Origin: JBGRPZ01 sp041725955
GTDB lineage: Bacteria > Bacteroidota > Bacteroidia > Bacteroidales > JBGRPZ01
Direction of reading: 5' to 3'
Length of the DNA stretch: 30,618 nt
NCBI GenBank assembly: GCA_041725955.1
Contig: JBGRQE010000043.1
Span: 1 to 30,618, forward strand
Shown here: piece by piece, positions 1 to 9,796 of the stretch
Layout of the letters: every line of letters starts with the position of its first letter
How positions within the stretch are numbered: the first letter of the stretch is position 1
Notes under the pieces: model-generated
Databases searched by the model: none
What the model saw: the letters and a program-made list of their open reading frames with translations, nothing else
Told to the model about the DNA's origin: nothing
Program-made: the position numbers and the translations under genes

Positions 1-33
1 ACTGCCATTTGGTGGGAAAGTAGGTCGTCGCCG
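1..33 (+). rRNA. rrf: 5S ribosomal RNA, 3' end only
   Basis: The first bases contain GGTGGGAAAGTAGGTCGTCG, the conserved 3' part of Bacteroidota 5S rRNA, and a strong intrinsic terminator follows within ten bases. Only the last third of the molecule lies in the window. The exact 3' end is uncertain by a few bases. Confidence 0.85.
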
Positions 34-39
34 ATTTTC

Positions 40-73
40 AAAGCCCGGTTGTTTTAACAATCGGGCTTTTTTT
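40..73 (+). terminator. Intrinsic terminator of the rRNA operon
   Basis: The arms AAAGCCCGGTTGT and ACAATCGGGCTTT pair over about 13-14 bp with one G-U, closing on a very small T/A loop, and run into a seven-T tract. This is a classic rho-independent terminator directly after 5S rRNA. Confidence 0.92.
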
Positions 74-489
74 GTATACCCCCCACCAATAATCCTTTTT
101 ATTTGCTTAGTTTGATTCCTATTGAACAGACCAAATATCCCCTGATTATGGATATCTGTAAAGATTTGCTCACCATCGCAAAGGCTCTGTGCCACCGTCG
201 CAGAGTCATTGCGACGACGATGTTTTACCTTTGCGATAATGATGCTTTGTATATAACTGTCGTATATTCTTTAGTCTTTATACAAAGTACTGCTGCATTA
301 GGCTGTTGAATAGCTCTTTGCTTTTGGCTAAACTGGCCTCGGCTTTGGCTTTTTGTGTTTTTATTTATTCGATATGATCTGTAAATTGGTCGTGAAGAGG
401 GGGCTTAGTTTATTAACGTATCTTTTAAACCGTATAATAAATACTTTAAACCCTATAAAATGGAAGTGGCTTTATAGTATGCTAATATT
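74..489. other. Intergenic region between 5S rRNA and the BspA-like gene
   Basis: No convincing gene is seen. A 68-codon open frame at 103-309 has no recognisable domain and no start signal. The only clear structure is the nested inverted repeat at 175-237, listed separately. The rest is AT-rich and unremarkable. Confidence 0.6.
175..237. repeat. Nested inverted repeat downstream of the rRNA operon
   Basis: The outer arms ATCGCAAAGG (175-184) and CCTTTGCGAT (228-237) are perfect 10-bp inverted copies. Inside them CGTCGCA (196-202) and TGCGACG (210-216) form a second 7-bp stem with a 7-base loop. An alternative pairing CTCTG (185-189)/CAGAG (201-205) competes with it. GC content is higher than in the flanks. 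It could be a small structured RNA or a remnant of a mobile repeat; nothing identifies its function. Confidence 0.6.
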
Positions 490-516
490 AGCCGACAAGA
501 TGAAATCTTGCCGGCT
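490..516 (-). terminator. Possible terminator hairpin of the BspA-like gene
   Basis: AGCCGACAAGAT (490-501) and ATCTTGCCGGCT (505-516) pair over 12 bp around a three-base loop. The single mismatch becomes a G-U pair only in the minus-strand transcript, which fits a 3' hairpin 27 bases after the minus-strand gene stop. There is no good T tract after it, so the call is tentative. Confidence 0.45.
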
Positions 517-542
517 TTAGCTTAAGTATGACCTCTTAATAA

Positions 543-3500
543 TTAATTAATCACTATTTTAAGATTACTGAATTTTTGGTTATCCATATTCATAGTATGG
601 ACTATATATGTTCCAGGTCTAAAATTAGAGACATTTATTTTTGTGCTTAATCCATTAACACTTATAGCACTTACCAAAACTCCTTGTATGTTGAATATTT
701 CTACATTGTATTCTCCCTGCTCAGGTAGTTTAATGTTTAAGAAAGTATTTGCAGGTTGAGGAAATGCCTTTATATTGTTTGTGCACACTTCTGCAAGTCC
801 TACTTTTTTACTTACATGTATATAGTTTTCTTTGCTTATTGTTACAGAAAGCTGTTCGAAGTTGGTAACAGTTAAGGATACGTTATAATAACCTTCTTTG
901 TCAAAACTTACTTTTGGAGAAACTTCATCACTAATTGTGTTTTTCCCGATTACCCATTGAATGCTAGTGTTATTGTCATAACTCTTTTCTATTTCAGCGG
1001 TTAATTGTAGCTCTTCGTTAGTTTTAACATCAGTTTTACTGGCTTTAAAATCTGCAACAGGGCTATTTGCTACCATTAAAGTTTTGCTTACGGTTTCCGA
1101 TTCCCAGTCGCCAATTTTAATTCTCATACTGATTGTTTTTTCTCCTTCACTATCGAAACGAACAACAGCTGAAGTTTGTGTATCACCAGAAACTACAACT
1201 CCATCGGCAAGGTCGACAATCACATTATAATCATTCTTAACACCCGTTGTAGTATTTGTAAAGGTGACGTTTTTTCCGACTTCAATTACATTTTCAGAAA
1301 GACTGAAGCTGGCTTCGCCTTCTTTACCTAAATCTGTAATATTCCAATTGTAGGTATCTATAATTTTCTTACGTGCTACTTCTGCTTCGTCACTGCTATA
1401 ATAAGTATTACCTGCATTGAAAGATACATCAGATTGTAAGTTGAGTTTACTCCATGCAATTAGCATTTCATTATAAGTTTTACTTGATATGCTTATTTGC
1501 AAGAACATGTTTGTCATATCTGTTACCTTAGAAACATCCCATGAACTTATATTTTGATTAAAGGCAAGTGCAGTATTGAACATATTATTCATATCAGTTA
1601 CACTTGATACATCCCAATTGCTTAGATCTTGATTGAAAGAAGATGCAAATGCAAAAATATATTGCATATTGTTTACATTGGAAACATCCCATGAACTGAT
1701 ATCGGCATTGAAGACTTTAGCATTATAAAACAGATTCGACATGTCTGTAACTTTAGAAACATCCCACTTGCTGATATCCTGATTAAATGCAGATGCAGAG
1801 TTAAACATATATTTCATTTTGTTTACCTTTGATACATCCCACTTGCTGATATCTCCATTAAATACAGTTGCCCCACTGAACATACTTCCTACACTCGTAA
1901 CACTAGATACATCCCAATCATTTAAATCTTGATTAAAAGCTTTTGCATCTCTAAACATGTCAGTCATGTCTGTAACTTTAGAAACATCCCATCCATTGAT
2001 ATCTATATTGAATGCCTCTGTTCTACTAAACATATTTCGCATATCTGTTACATTGGATACATCCCAACCACTAATATCACAGTTAAAAGCTTCAGCATCA
2101 GAAAATGTACTATTCATTTCAGTAACAGCAGATACATCCCAATTACTGATATTACTATTAAACTTTATAGCATTATAGAACATATTCCTCATACTAGTCA
2201 CATTAGAAAGATCTGGAATATCAGTAGCACTAAAGCCTTCTATGTCATTATTGCACATAAATGAGCTATTAAATGTTCTCCATTGAATATCTCCCCATTG
2301 TGCAACATCGATAATTTTACTGCCATTTACAATTTCAGTGTAATTTCCTTTTATAGCTACAGTATGAGTTTCTGCTCCATCAGCATAGGTATGTGAAATA
2401 GTTTCTGTAATTCCCATTTCATCAAATGTTCCGTCATTTTCCCAGTCGATATCGAAAGAGTTATCAGCAAAGGTGCTTACTGGAATTTCAATTATCCCTT
2501 TAGCAGTTTTAAATGTAGCAATAAATGGACGTTTCGGAGAGTCATCACCACCATCTGTGATTTCCCATTGAAAGTCAGTTATTAACTTATCTTTTGCTGT
2601 TTTTGCTTCACTACCAGAGTATTTGGTTTGTTCTCCAGCATTGAAATTTACTGTAGGTTGAAGAGATAGCTTACTCCATTCGATCAGTATAGCATTATAA
2701 GTATCGGTAGGAAGTGTGCATCCACTAAACATTCCATTCATTTTGGCGACTTTAGATACGTTCCAGGAGCTAACGTTTGCATTGAATGCCACTGCATTAT
2801 TAAACAGATGTTCCATAGTTGTAACTTTGGAGACATCCCAGTTGCTGATATCTTGATTGAAGACAGAATTCTTGTAAAACATAGCATACATATCTTTGGC
2901 ATTGGATACGTCCCAAGAACTTATATTTCCATTGAATATAGAATTTTCTCTAAACATATGACTAAAGTCAGTTACATTAGATACATTCCATGAATTCAAA
3001 TCTTTATTGAAAGCTGCAGCTTTGTAAAACATACCATTCATTGAAGTAGCACCAGACACATCCCAAGAACTTATATCTCCATTAAATACTTTTGTTAAAG
3101 AAAACATTAGTTTAAAATTGGAAACATTCTTAGTATTCCATGAATTTAGATTTTTATTGAACTTTTTGGCACTGTAGAACATTTTTTCCATATTCGTCAC
3201 CTTGGAAACATCCCAAAAGTTTAAGTTAGCGTCGAACTCAATAGTACCTTCAAACATGCTACTCATATTTGTAATATTTGAAACGTCCCAATTGTTAACA
3301 GGTCCTTCAAAATAGAGCGCATAGGCAAACATTCCTTCAAGGCTGCTTACCTGTGTTAGGTTAGGATAGTCTTCGGCACTTAGCTTTTTAAGATTAGCAT
3401 TTGCATTAAAAGCATCTGTTAGATTTTCCCAAGGCACTCCTCCCCATTGAATAATGTCTTTAACATCCTTTCCATTTTTGATAATTGGATAATTACCTCT

Positions 3501-4823
3501 AATGGCAACTGTAGCAGAATACACATTGTTTGGATAGGTATGGGTAATTTCGGAGGTTACTCCTAAATCATCAAAAACTCCATCATTATCCCAGTCAATA
3601 TCAAAGTTATAAGTATATCCAGAAACTACAGGAATTACAAGCTTATGGTTTTTAAGACTGTATTTCGCTATAAATGGACTTCTGATTCCTTTATACCCTT
3701 TGTCGGTAATCACCCATTTTAATTCATCTATTAGTTTTTTATGTGCTACTTCAGCTTCATCTGAGGTATAATAAGAGTTGCCTGCATCAAATCTAATGTC
3801 TTTTTTTAAACTAAGCTTACTCCAATTTGCCAACATTTTATTGTAATTGTTTTCAGAGATTTTGATCTTTTCAAACATCCCTTTCATTGTAGTGGCATTG
3901 GAGACATCCCATGTACTGATATCACCTTTGAAACTTTTAGCATACTTGAACATATCTTCAAAAGTCGTACAGTTGGAAACATTCCATGAGCTGAGGTCAC
4001 AATTAAAACTTTCTGCATTTTCAAATGTAGAGCTTAAGTATTTAACATTGGAAACATCCCAGCTACTAATATCGCTGTTGAAATCCGTTGCATAATTAAA
4101 TGTTCCATACATTTCTACCACACTGGAAACATTCCAGTTGCTGATATCACTGTTGAATTTGTATGCTTTTTTGAACATTTCAATCATGTCTGTAACATTG
4201 GAAACATTCCAATTGCTGATATCACCATTGAATTTGTATGCTTCTCTGAACATTGCTTGCATTTCTAGTACATTAGAAACATTCCAACTACTGATATTTC
4301 CATTAAATACTTTGGCTTCAGTAAACATGAAGCTCATATTGGTGACATTGGAAACATTCCAGTTGTTTAGATCATCATTGAACAGTATGCATCCATGAAA
4401 CATACCTTTCATGTTAGTAACCATAGATAGATTGGGAACATCTGTTGCGCTGAAATTGGTGAGTGTTTTACTGCCGTTGAAAGCATACTCCATCGTTTTC
4501 CACTGTATATCTCCCCATTGCGATACATCAGAAATTTTATATCCATTTCTGATTTTTGGGTATTGACCTCTAATAGCTACTGTATGTGATGTAGCTCCGT
4601 CGGTATAAGTATGAGATATTTCTTTACTGACCCCTATTTCATCAAAGATGCCGTCGTTGTTCCAATCGATATCAAATTTATATTTATATTTTGCACTGAC
4701 AGGAATTTCCAGAGTTCCTTCAGGAGTGCTGTATGTAGCAATAAAAGCCTTGTTTTGAGCAAAAGCCTGCCCATTCAGTAATAAAAGTATTACCGTAGTG
4801 ATTGTAAAAATTAATGATTTCAT
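543..4823 (-). CDS. BspA-like (DUF285) repeat surface protein with T9SS sorting domain
   Basis: A 1426-residue secreted protein. Residues 1-23 are a signal peptide ending in AFA. Three similar blocks start near residues 25, 378 and 763. Each opens with a [KSR]PFIA-type strand and an acidic DIDWxNDGxFD motif that could bind calcium. Each continues with 25-residue units of the form FNxDISxWDVSxVTxMxxMF (about 7, 8 and 9 copies, counting W[ND]VS motifs) and closes with a W-KLSL...D-NAG cap. These are the DUF285/BspA-type repeats of bacterial surface proteins, which in known members mediate adhesion. Two PKD-like domains follow (about 1168-1250 and 1254-1340). The last 80 residues, with FPQPAN, YNVEIFNIQGVLV and GTYIVH, are a type A T9SS C-terminal domain, so the protein should be exported by T9SS and anchored or released at the surface. 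It lies 256 bases downstream of a LytTR regulator gene on the same strand. Adhesion is inferred from the family. Confidence 0.9.
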   Translation of the reverse strand: MKSLIFTITTVILLLLNGQAFAQNKAFIATYSTPEGTLEIPVSAKYKYKFDIDWNNDGIFDEIGVSKEISHTYTDGATSHTVAIRGQYPKIRNGYKISDVSQWGDIQWKTMEYAFNGSKTLTNFSATDVPNLSMVTNMKGMFHGCILFNDDLNNWNVSNVTNMSFMFTEAKVFNGNISSWNVSNVLEMQAMFREAYKFNGDISNWNVSNVTDMIEMFKKAYKFNSDISNWNVSSVVEMYGTFNYATDFNSDISSWDVSNVKYLSSTFENAESFNCDLSSWNVSNCTTFEDMFKYAKSFKGDISTWDVSNATTMKGMFEKIKISENNYNKMLANWSKLSLKKDIRFDAGNSYYTSDEAEVAHKKLIDELKWVITDKGYKGIRSPFIAKYSLKNHKLVIPVVSGYTYNFDIDWDNDGVFDDLGVTSEITHTYPNNVYSATVAIRGNYPIIKNGKDVKDIIQWGGVPWENLTDAFNANANLKKLSAEDYPNLTQVSSLEGMFAYALYFEGPVNNWDVSNITNMSSMFEGTIEFDANLNFWDVSKVTNMEKMFYSAKKFNKNLNSWNTKNVSNFKLMFSLTKVFNGDISSWDVSGATSMNGMFYKAAAFNKDLNSWNVSNVTDFSHMFRENSIFNGNISSWDVSNAKDMYAMFYKNSVFNQDISNWDVSKVTTMEHLFNNAVAFNANVSSWNVSKVAKMNGMFSGCTLPTDTYNAILIEWSKLSLQPTVNFNAGEQTKYSGSEAKTAKDKLITDFQWEITDGGDDSPKRPFIATFKTAKGIIEIPVSTFADNSFDIDWENDGTFDEMGITETISHTYADGAETHTVAIKGNYTEIVNGSKIIDVAQWGDIQWRTFNSSFMCNNDIEGFSATDIPDLSNVTSMRNMFYNAIKFNSNISNWDVSAVTEMNSTFSDAEAFNCDISGWDVSNVTDMRNMFSRTEAFNIDINGWDVSKVTDMTDMFRDAKAFNQDLNDWDVSSVTSVGSMFSGATVFNGDISKWDVSKVNKMKYMFNSASAFNQDISKWDVSKVTDMSNLFYNAKVFNADISSWDVSNVNNMQYIFAFASSFNQDLSNWDVSSVTDMNNMFNTALAFNQNISSWDVSKVTDMTNMFLQISISSKTYNEMLIAWSKLNLQSDVSFNAGNTYYSSDEAEVARKKIIDTYNWNITDLGKEGEASFSLSENVIEVGKNVTFTNTTTGVKNDYNVIVDLADGVVVSGDTQTSAVVRFDSEGEKTISMRIKIGDWESETVSKTLMVANSPVADFKASKTDVKTNEELQLTAEIEKSYDNNTSIQWVIGKNTISDEVSPKVSFDKEGYYNVSLTVTNFEQLSVTISKENYIHVSKKVGLAEVCTNNIKAFPQPANTFLNIKLPEQGEYNVEIFNIQGVLVSAISVNGLSTKINVSNFRPGTYIVHTMNMDNQKFSNLKIVIN

Positions 4824-4991
4824 ATATTTAAGCTTAATTCAGTTTCCCTAAAATCATTTCTCTTATATTTTTTAATGAAGCTATTGCAAAAGTCCTGCTG
4901 CTAGTGTTTTTTAATTGCATTAGCCCCGCTTTAATTAGTTATTGTTCAAATAGTCTTGTTGGTAATTCAAAATAATAGAGTACAATTATAG

Positions 4992-5024
4992 ATAGAAAAG
5001 GATAAGAATTATATCCTTTTCTAT
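4992..5024 (-). terminator. Inverted repeat, probable terminator of the kinase/regulator operon
   Basis: ATAGAAAAGGATA (4992-5004) and TATCCTTTTCTAT (5012-5024) are perfect 13-bp arms around a 7-base loop, 55 bases past the stop of the response regulator gene. No uninterrupted T tract follows in the minus direction, so a binding site or an inefficient terminator is also possible. Confidence 0.5.
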
Positions 5025-5079
5025 GAACGGTAAGGGTTAGTTTATGATTGACGGAAATTCTGAACTAATGGATTTTATC

Positions 5080-5829
5080 CTAGAGGATTTTATCCAGTAA
5101 AGCTATGAAATCACTACGTTTTCTTCTTGATAAAGGAATGTGAGAATTGTCATTCATAACCACTTCACCATCGTTTTCGGTAGTAAATCTTCTTATATGG
5201 TTTAAGTTAATTATGTGTGACCTGTGCGACCTATAAAATCCATATGGAAGTAGTAGGTCGTTTATTTCTTTTATTGATTTGGAAACAACAACTTGTTCTC
5301 CATTTTTCAGACAGATAACAGTATATGATCCGCAAGCTTCAATATGAATAATTTCTTCGGTATTAAGAATCTCAAAACCATTGGAAGTAGCAATTTTAAT
5401 TCTGTGAGGTTTGTTATGGGTAATAGTATTCAGTAAATTTTGATAGTCGATGTTTTTGCTTTCTTTTATGTTTTTATGAACCTTTTCAACAGCGGTTTTT
5501 ATCTCATCAATATCAATGGGTTTTAGGATATAGTCGAGAGCATTATTTTTTATAGCATGGATAGCATATTCATCATAAGCGGTTACGAAAATCACATAAA
5601 AATCAATAGCTTTAAATGATTTAAGGAGTTCAAAGCCATTTTTTTCGGGCATTTCGATATCTAGAAATATAAAGTCGGGTTTTTCTGTTTTTATTATGTC
5701 AATAGCATCAATTGGACTATTACATTTTGCAATGATTTCGACATTTTTGCAATCATGGATTAATATATTTTCTATAGCTTCAGTTGCACTGATTTCATCA
5801 TCAATTATAATGGTTCGTAGTTTTTTCAT
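5080..5829 (-). CDS. LytTR-family response regulator
   Basis: A 249-residue two-component regulator of the LytR/AlgR type. The receiver domain (about 1-120) has the acidic pair D10-D11, phospho-acceptor D57 in FLDIEMP, the switch threonine in FVTAYDEYA and the conserved lysine in YILKPID. The C-terminal LytTR DNA-binding domain (about 145-245) has the signature FYRSHRSHIINLNHIRRF. It begins 10 bases after the stop of the sensor kinase gene, so the two are co-transcribed and should form a cognate pair: the LytS-type kinase phosphorylates D57 and the LytTR domain binds promoter DNA. Plausible targets are the downstream BspA-like gene and the divergent export operon, inferred from position only. 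Confidence 0.93.
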   Translation of the reverse strand: MKKLRTIIIDDEISATEAIENILIHDCKNVEIIAKCNSPIDAIDIIKTEKPDFIFLDIEMPEKNGFELLKSFKAIDFYVIFVTAYDEYAIHAIKNNALDYILKPIDIDEIKTAVEKVHKNIKESKNIDYQNLLNTITHNKPHRIKIATSNGFEILNTEEIIHIEACGSYTVICLKNGEQVVVSKSIKEINDLLLPYGFYRSHRSHIINLNHIRRFTTENDGEVVMNDNSHIPLSRRKRSDFIALLDKIL

Positions 5830-5839
5830 AGTCCTGCAG

Positions 5840-8761
5840 TTAGTTCTTGTTAATTTTAATTACAACCGTTGTTCCATTTGAGATATTTCCCCTTTTAAAC
5901 TCATCAATAATAACTGCAGAAATCTGATTTTTATATATGGTTTTCACTAAATTTATTCTCTTATTTGTGATTTCCATACCTAGTGATTTATAAGTATTTG
6001 TTTTCCTTTGTTTTATTTCTTTTGCTTTTTCTCTTCCTATTCCATTATCCTTGATTTTGATTATTATATGATTATTGTCTGTGGTTATATTTATGCTTAA
6101 TACACCATCATTTTCTTTCTTATGCCTTAGTCCGTGATGAATTGCATTTTCTGCATATGGCTGTAGTATTAGGGGAGGGACGTTTATTTCTCTAAGATTA
6201 ATTTTTTTATCTATATATAGGTCAAAGTCAAAACTATGGTTAAATCGTATTAATTCGAGTTCAATATACAGCTGCAGAGCATCGATTTCTTCTTTCAAGG
6301 AGATAAATTGATTTTGAGAATTCTCAAGTATTTTTCTTATCAACCGACTGAATAATGATAAGAATTTGCTAGAAACAACACGATCATTCTTTAATATATA
6401 ACTCTGAATTGAATTCAGAGAGTTATGAATAAAGTGAGGATTCATTTGAGCGCTCAAAGCTTGTTGTTTATATAGATTCATGTTTTGCGTAAGAGCTAAT
6501 CTTTTTCTTTCTTCACGGAATTTAATTCGTAATACAATTAAAGCAATAAGACTTCCTATAAGAAGGAAAGATAAAATGACAGTTATTTTAAACCAAAGTG
6601 TATCGTAATATGCCTTTTGGATAAAGAACCCAAGTTGAATAGGAGTTTCAGTTTCAATTCCTTGATAATTTATAGCTTTTACTTTAAACGTATAGTTTCC
6701 TGCTTGCAAAGAAGGGTATTGTACAGATGTATTTTGTGTATAAATCCAATTATCGTCTATTCCTTCAAGCTTGTATGCATATTTTGTATGTTTGGCATCT
6801 AGATAGTTAAGACCTACGAAACTGATTTCTATATTATTTTCATAGCTTTTAAGATTGTAATCTTTTTTGATCTCTTGGGTTTTACCATTTATTTTGATTT
6901 TGGTAATATAAGTTTGTGGTGATTTCGAATTAAAGTCTTGCTTAAACACAATCAAACCACTGTTTGATGCTGCATACACATTTGTTGAATCAATAGCAAG
7001 ATCATTAATTTCATTGTCAAAAAGGCCAGGTATTCTTGTTATCTTTTGAAGATAAATAGAGTCTTTACTTTCAATAACTTTTGCTTTTGCTATACCGTTG
7101 TTTGCAGAAATCCACAGGGTGTTTTTTATTCTTTTTATAGAACTAACTGAATTGCCCAGCACCTTATGAAGACTAATATGCTTAGCAATTGTATCTTTTA
7201 GTAGTATTAAGCCTTTTCCTTTTGTTCCAATCCATACATTTTTGTTTCTATCGATATGCAAGCAATTAACTCTCGATTTTAAAAGATTGGAATAGCTTAG
7301 TTCTTTAATTTCTTTTGTATATGTGTTAAAGCTAAATAGTCCGTAGTTGGTGCCTAGATAAACAATTTTATTATTATAATTCTTTGAATCGTAAATTCTT
7401 GAGAATTTATTATTCGCATATCTTTTCTTTAGTATGGAGTCTTGCAGTAGATACACCCCATTAAGAGTTACATAAATATCACCTTCATGTGATTTAAAAG
7501 CACTTTGAAGGTATATTTTATTGGATGATTGTACAATTTTGTTATTCACCTTAAGGAAGCTAAAATTTGAATACGAACCATGAAAGCTAAAAAGTATACT
7601 ATCTCCAAAGGCAGTTATATTTCTGCATTCGTGTAATTTAGTTCTGTTTACTTTAAATTTATTTATATGTCCTTTGTAAAAACTATAATAGTATCTTGAT
7701 GCTCCTGCAAACCATATTTTTCCATTTGCATTTTCTACTTGTCTAATATTTGATGATAAGAGGCCAGAGCCTTTTGAATAAATTTTCATATCTAATATGG
7801 GGAAGTAGTATATTCCATGCGTAAGTGTTGTTAACCAGTAGGCTCCATTATGGTCGCAGATTACTGAACTTACAGATTTATGAGGTAATAAATTATAAAT
7901 TTCTTTGCTAAAGTTTGTTCCTTTATAAGCTTTCGCACCTCCATTTTCAAAACCAAGCCAAATTAAATCTTTTGAATCTTTAGATATCCAGAATATGTTT
8001 TTATCAAATGTGTATTGCTTTGTTTTTCCGATGCTGTCAATAACCAGTAAATCCTTATTTGTAGAAAAGATTGTTTTGTCAAAATATGGGATAGCTATGG
8101 TTCTTATTCCTTGAGGTAGTCTTTTAATATTAGTAGTGACTTTAAACTGATTATGGTCATGTTTATTTACTACAAGATTAACATCTGGATTTTTGGAGAT
8201 ACTAAAACTTGTAAATAGTACATTTTCACTTTCTGGGTTTATATATTCAATATGAAGGGCTTTATTGTTGTAATCTCCAATTTTTTCAACTTTTCCTAAA
8301 GAGTCGATATGTATAATTGGCGTGCACTCAAAGCTTATATAAACATTGTTAAGCGAATCGGCATAAAAGCTCTTTTTAACGGGGTATTGAGATCTGCTTT
8401 TATTCTTCAGTATTATATCATTATACTTATATAAATTTAGTTTTTGATTCTTAAAGAAAGCCAATTCTCCACTTGCTGTAATACACCATATTCTCCCGGC
8501 ATTATCTTCAAATAATTCAAATACTGTTACTCTAGGTAAATTATCTTCCAGACTATAATTTGTGAATTTGTAACCATCATACATACTTACTCCTTTATCG
8601 GTGGCAAGCCAGATAAATCCTTTTTTATCTTGGAGGATATTATATACTTCCGAGCTTGGTAAACCATCATTTACAGTCAGGTTTTTATTTGGAATAATTT
8701 GTGCTTTGATGGATGTTGCTATTAGAAAAAGAATGAAAAATAATGCTTGAATATGTTTCAT
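5840..8761 (-). CDS. Propeller-type sensor histidine kinase (LytS-like)
   Basis: A 973-residue membrane sensor. Residues 1-20 are a signal peptide. The periplasmic part contains regulator-propeller repeats, beginning with LPSSEVYNILQDKKGFIWLA near residue 34, followed by a Y_Y_Y domain at about 640-712. One transmembrane helix lies at about 722-745. The cytoplasmic kinase is of the LytS/His_kinase (PF06580) type: the phospho-acceptor motif AQMNPHFIHNSLNSIQ has its histidine at residue 776, with an N box LQPYAENAIHHGL near 870 and a G box KDNGIGRE near 905. In Bacteroidota such sensors resemble the front half of hybrid sensors for polysaccharide use, but members with a LytS kinase often control other functions. 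The ligand is unknown. The gene is divergent from the LolA-like operon and runs into the LytTR regulator gene. Confidence 0.93.
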   Translation of the reverse strand: MKHIQALFFILFLIATSIKAQIIPNKNLTVNDGLPSSEVYNILQDKKGFIWLATDKGVSMYDGYKFTNYSLEDNLPRVTVFELFEDNAGRIWCITASGELAFFKNQKLNLYKYNDIILKNKSRSQYPVKKSFYADSLNNVYISFECTPIIHIDSLGKVEKIGDYNNKALHIEYINPESENVLFTSFSISKNPDVNLVVNKHDHNQFKVTTNIKRLPQGIRTIAIPYFDKTIFSTNKDLLVIDSIGKTKQYTFDKNIFWISKDSKDLIWLGFENGGAKAYKGTNFSKEIYNLLPHKSVSSVICDHNGAYWLTTLTHGIYYFPILDMKIYSKGSGLLSSNIRQVENANGKIWFAGASRYYYSFYKGHINKFKVNRTKLHECRNITAFGDSILFSFHGSYSNFSFLKVNNKIVQSSNKIYLQSAFKSHEGDIYVTLNGVYLLQDSILKKRYANNKFSRIYDSKNYNNKIVYLGTNYGLFSFNTYTKEIKELSYSNLLKSRVNCLHIDRNKNVWIGTKGKGLILLKDTIAKHISLHKVLGNSVSSIKRIKNTLWISANNGIAKAKVIESKDSIYLQKITRIPGLFDNEINDLAIDSTNVYAASNSGLIVFKQDFNSKSPQTYITKIKINGKTQEIKKDYNLKSYENNIEISFVGLNYLDAKHTKYAYKLEGIDDNWIYTQNTSVQYPSLQAGNYTFKVKAINYQGIETETPIQLGFFIQKAYYDTLWFKITVILSFLLIGSLIALIVLRIKFREERKRLALTQNMNLYKQQALSAQMNPHFIHNSLNSIQSYILKNDRVVSSKFLSLFSRLIRKILENSQNQFISLKEEIDALQLYIELELIRFNHSFDFDLYIDKKINLREINVPPLILQPYAENAIHHGLRHKKENDGVLSINITTDNNHIIIKIKDNGIGREKAKEIKQRKTNTYKSLGMEITNKRINLVKTIYKNQISAVIIDEFKRGNISNGTTVVIKINKN

Positions 8762-8910
8762 ATTGCCATTTAATCTAGTATCGCCAGAACTTTTGAAACG
8801 ATATAAAAATCCTTTTTCTTATTGCTACTGCTTAATATGAAGTTGCTCTTTTGAGTATTAAATCTTTTGTAATATGAAAATATTATTTGATTTGTGATGG
8901 AGACTATATT

Positions 8911-8936
8911 TTTGCTTTATGTTTTTCCTATATTTG
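8911..8936 (+). promoter_or_regulatory. Possible promoter of the LolA/ABC operon
   Basis: TATATTTG at 8929-8936 matches the Bacteroidota -7 consensus TAnnTTTG and lies about 95 bases before the chosen start at 9031. The nearest upstream TTTG (8911-8914) is only 14 bases away, shorter than the usual 17-23, so the -33 assignment is weak. Confidence 0.33.
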
Positions 8937-9030
8937 TGCATATCTCTAATGTTTGAAAATTAAATATATAGAGAGTTTCTTTTCTTCTTATTCAAACATC
9001 TTTCCTTTTACTCAAAGAAATTATAGCCCT

Positions 9031-9795
9031 ATGAGAGCTCTGTTTACATTATTGACTGTTTTGTTTGTTTTCTCTACGAATTGTTTTTCTCAAGAAACTA
9101 TCTCTCCCAAAGAAATTGTTGAAAAATCGTACGATTTATCATTGGGGAAATCTAGCTTTAATCGCTCGACTATGACAATTACGCGTCCCGAATGGTCGAG
9201 AAGTATATCTATGGAAGCATGGTCGTATGGACAGGACTATTACTTGGTTTATATTCTTGAGCCAGCAAAAGAGCGAGGTCAGGTTTTTCTAAAGAGAGAA
9301 ACAGAGATGTGGAATTGGCTGCCTGCAATTAATCGTACAATAAAAATTCCCCCTTCGGCAATGGGCCAATCATGGTTAGGGTCTGATTTTACGAATCGTG
9401 ATTTAGTAAAGCAAAAATCTATTATTACCGATTATAATCATAGTATTATAGGTGTGGATACCTTAAATGGTTATGAATGTTATAAGGTGAAATTAGAGCC
9501 TAAGCCTAATGCACCAGTTGTATGGGGGCAGATTAATATTTATATAAGTAAAAAGGGGTATATGACATTAAAAATGGAATATCTTGATGATCAATTGAAA
9601 ATGATTAAGGTACAGACGGGTAGTAAGATTAAAAAGTTTGGCGATCGCTTTTTGCCTAGTGTGTTAACAATGACTTTATTGAATAAAAAAGGGTATAATA
9701 CCAAGCTTGTTTTTGATGAATTAGATTTTGATCTTGAAGATATAACACAATCCTATTTTAGTCTTCAGAACATGAAGCAAATCCAACCTAAATAA
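9031..9795 (+). CDS. LolA-like outer-membrane lipoprotein-sorting protein
   Basis: From ATG 9031 the product is 254 residues with a signal peptide (MRALFTLLTVLFVFSTNCFS, cleavage before QET). A TTG start at 8953 would add 26 residues in front of the signal peptide and is rejected. The mature part matches the LolA_like family annotated as outer membrane lipoprotein-sorting protein (PF17131). Characteristic stretches are EPAKERGQVFLKRETEMWNW, a proline-serine loop IPPSAMGQSWLGSDFTNRDL, and a series of beta strands expected to form a half-barrel with a hydrophobic cavity. Such proteins carry lipid-modified cargo or lipids across the periplasm. It is the first gene of a five-gene operon and its stop is one base from the next start. 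The cargo is unknown. Confidence 0.88.
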   Translation: MRALFTLLTVLFVFSTNCFSQETISPKEIVEKSYDLSLGKSSFNRSTMTITRPEWSRSISMEAWSYGQDYYLVYILEPAKERGQVFLKRETEMWNWLPAINRTIKIPPSAMGQSWLGSDFTNRDLVKQKSIITDYNHSIIGVDTLNGYECYKVKLEPKPNAPVVWGQINIYISKKGYMTLKMEYLDDQLKMIKVQTGSKIKKFGDRFLPSVLTMTLLNKKGYNTKLVFDELDFDLEDITQSYFSLQNMKQIQPK

Positions 9796-9796
9796 T

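Noticed and set aside
103..309. Small gene after 5S rRNA
   Set aside because: No domain, no signal, no promoter, and it overlaps the nested inverted repeat.
1929..4398. Several plus-strand open frames inside the BspA-like gene
   Set aside because: They are antisense readings of the 75-bp DUF285 repeats and show the same periodic sequence.
8953..9030. TTG start for the LolA-like protein
   Set aside because: It would place 26 non-hydrophobic residues before a proper signal peptide that starts at ATG 9031.
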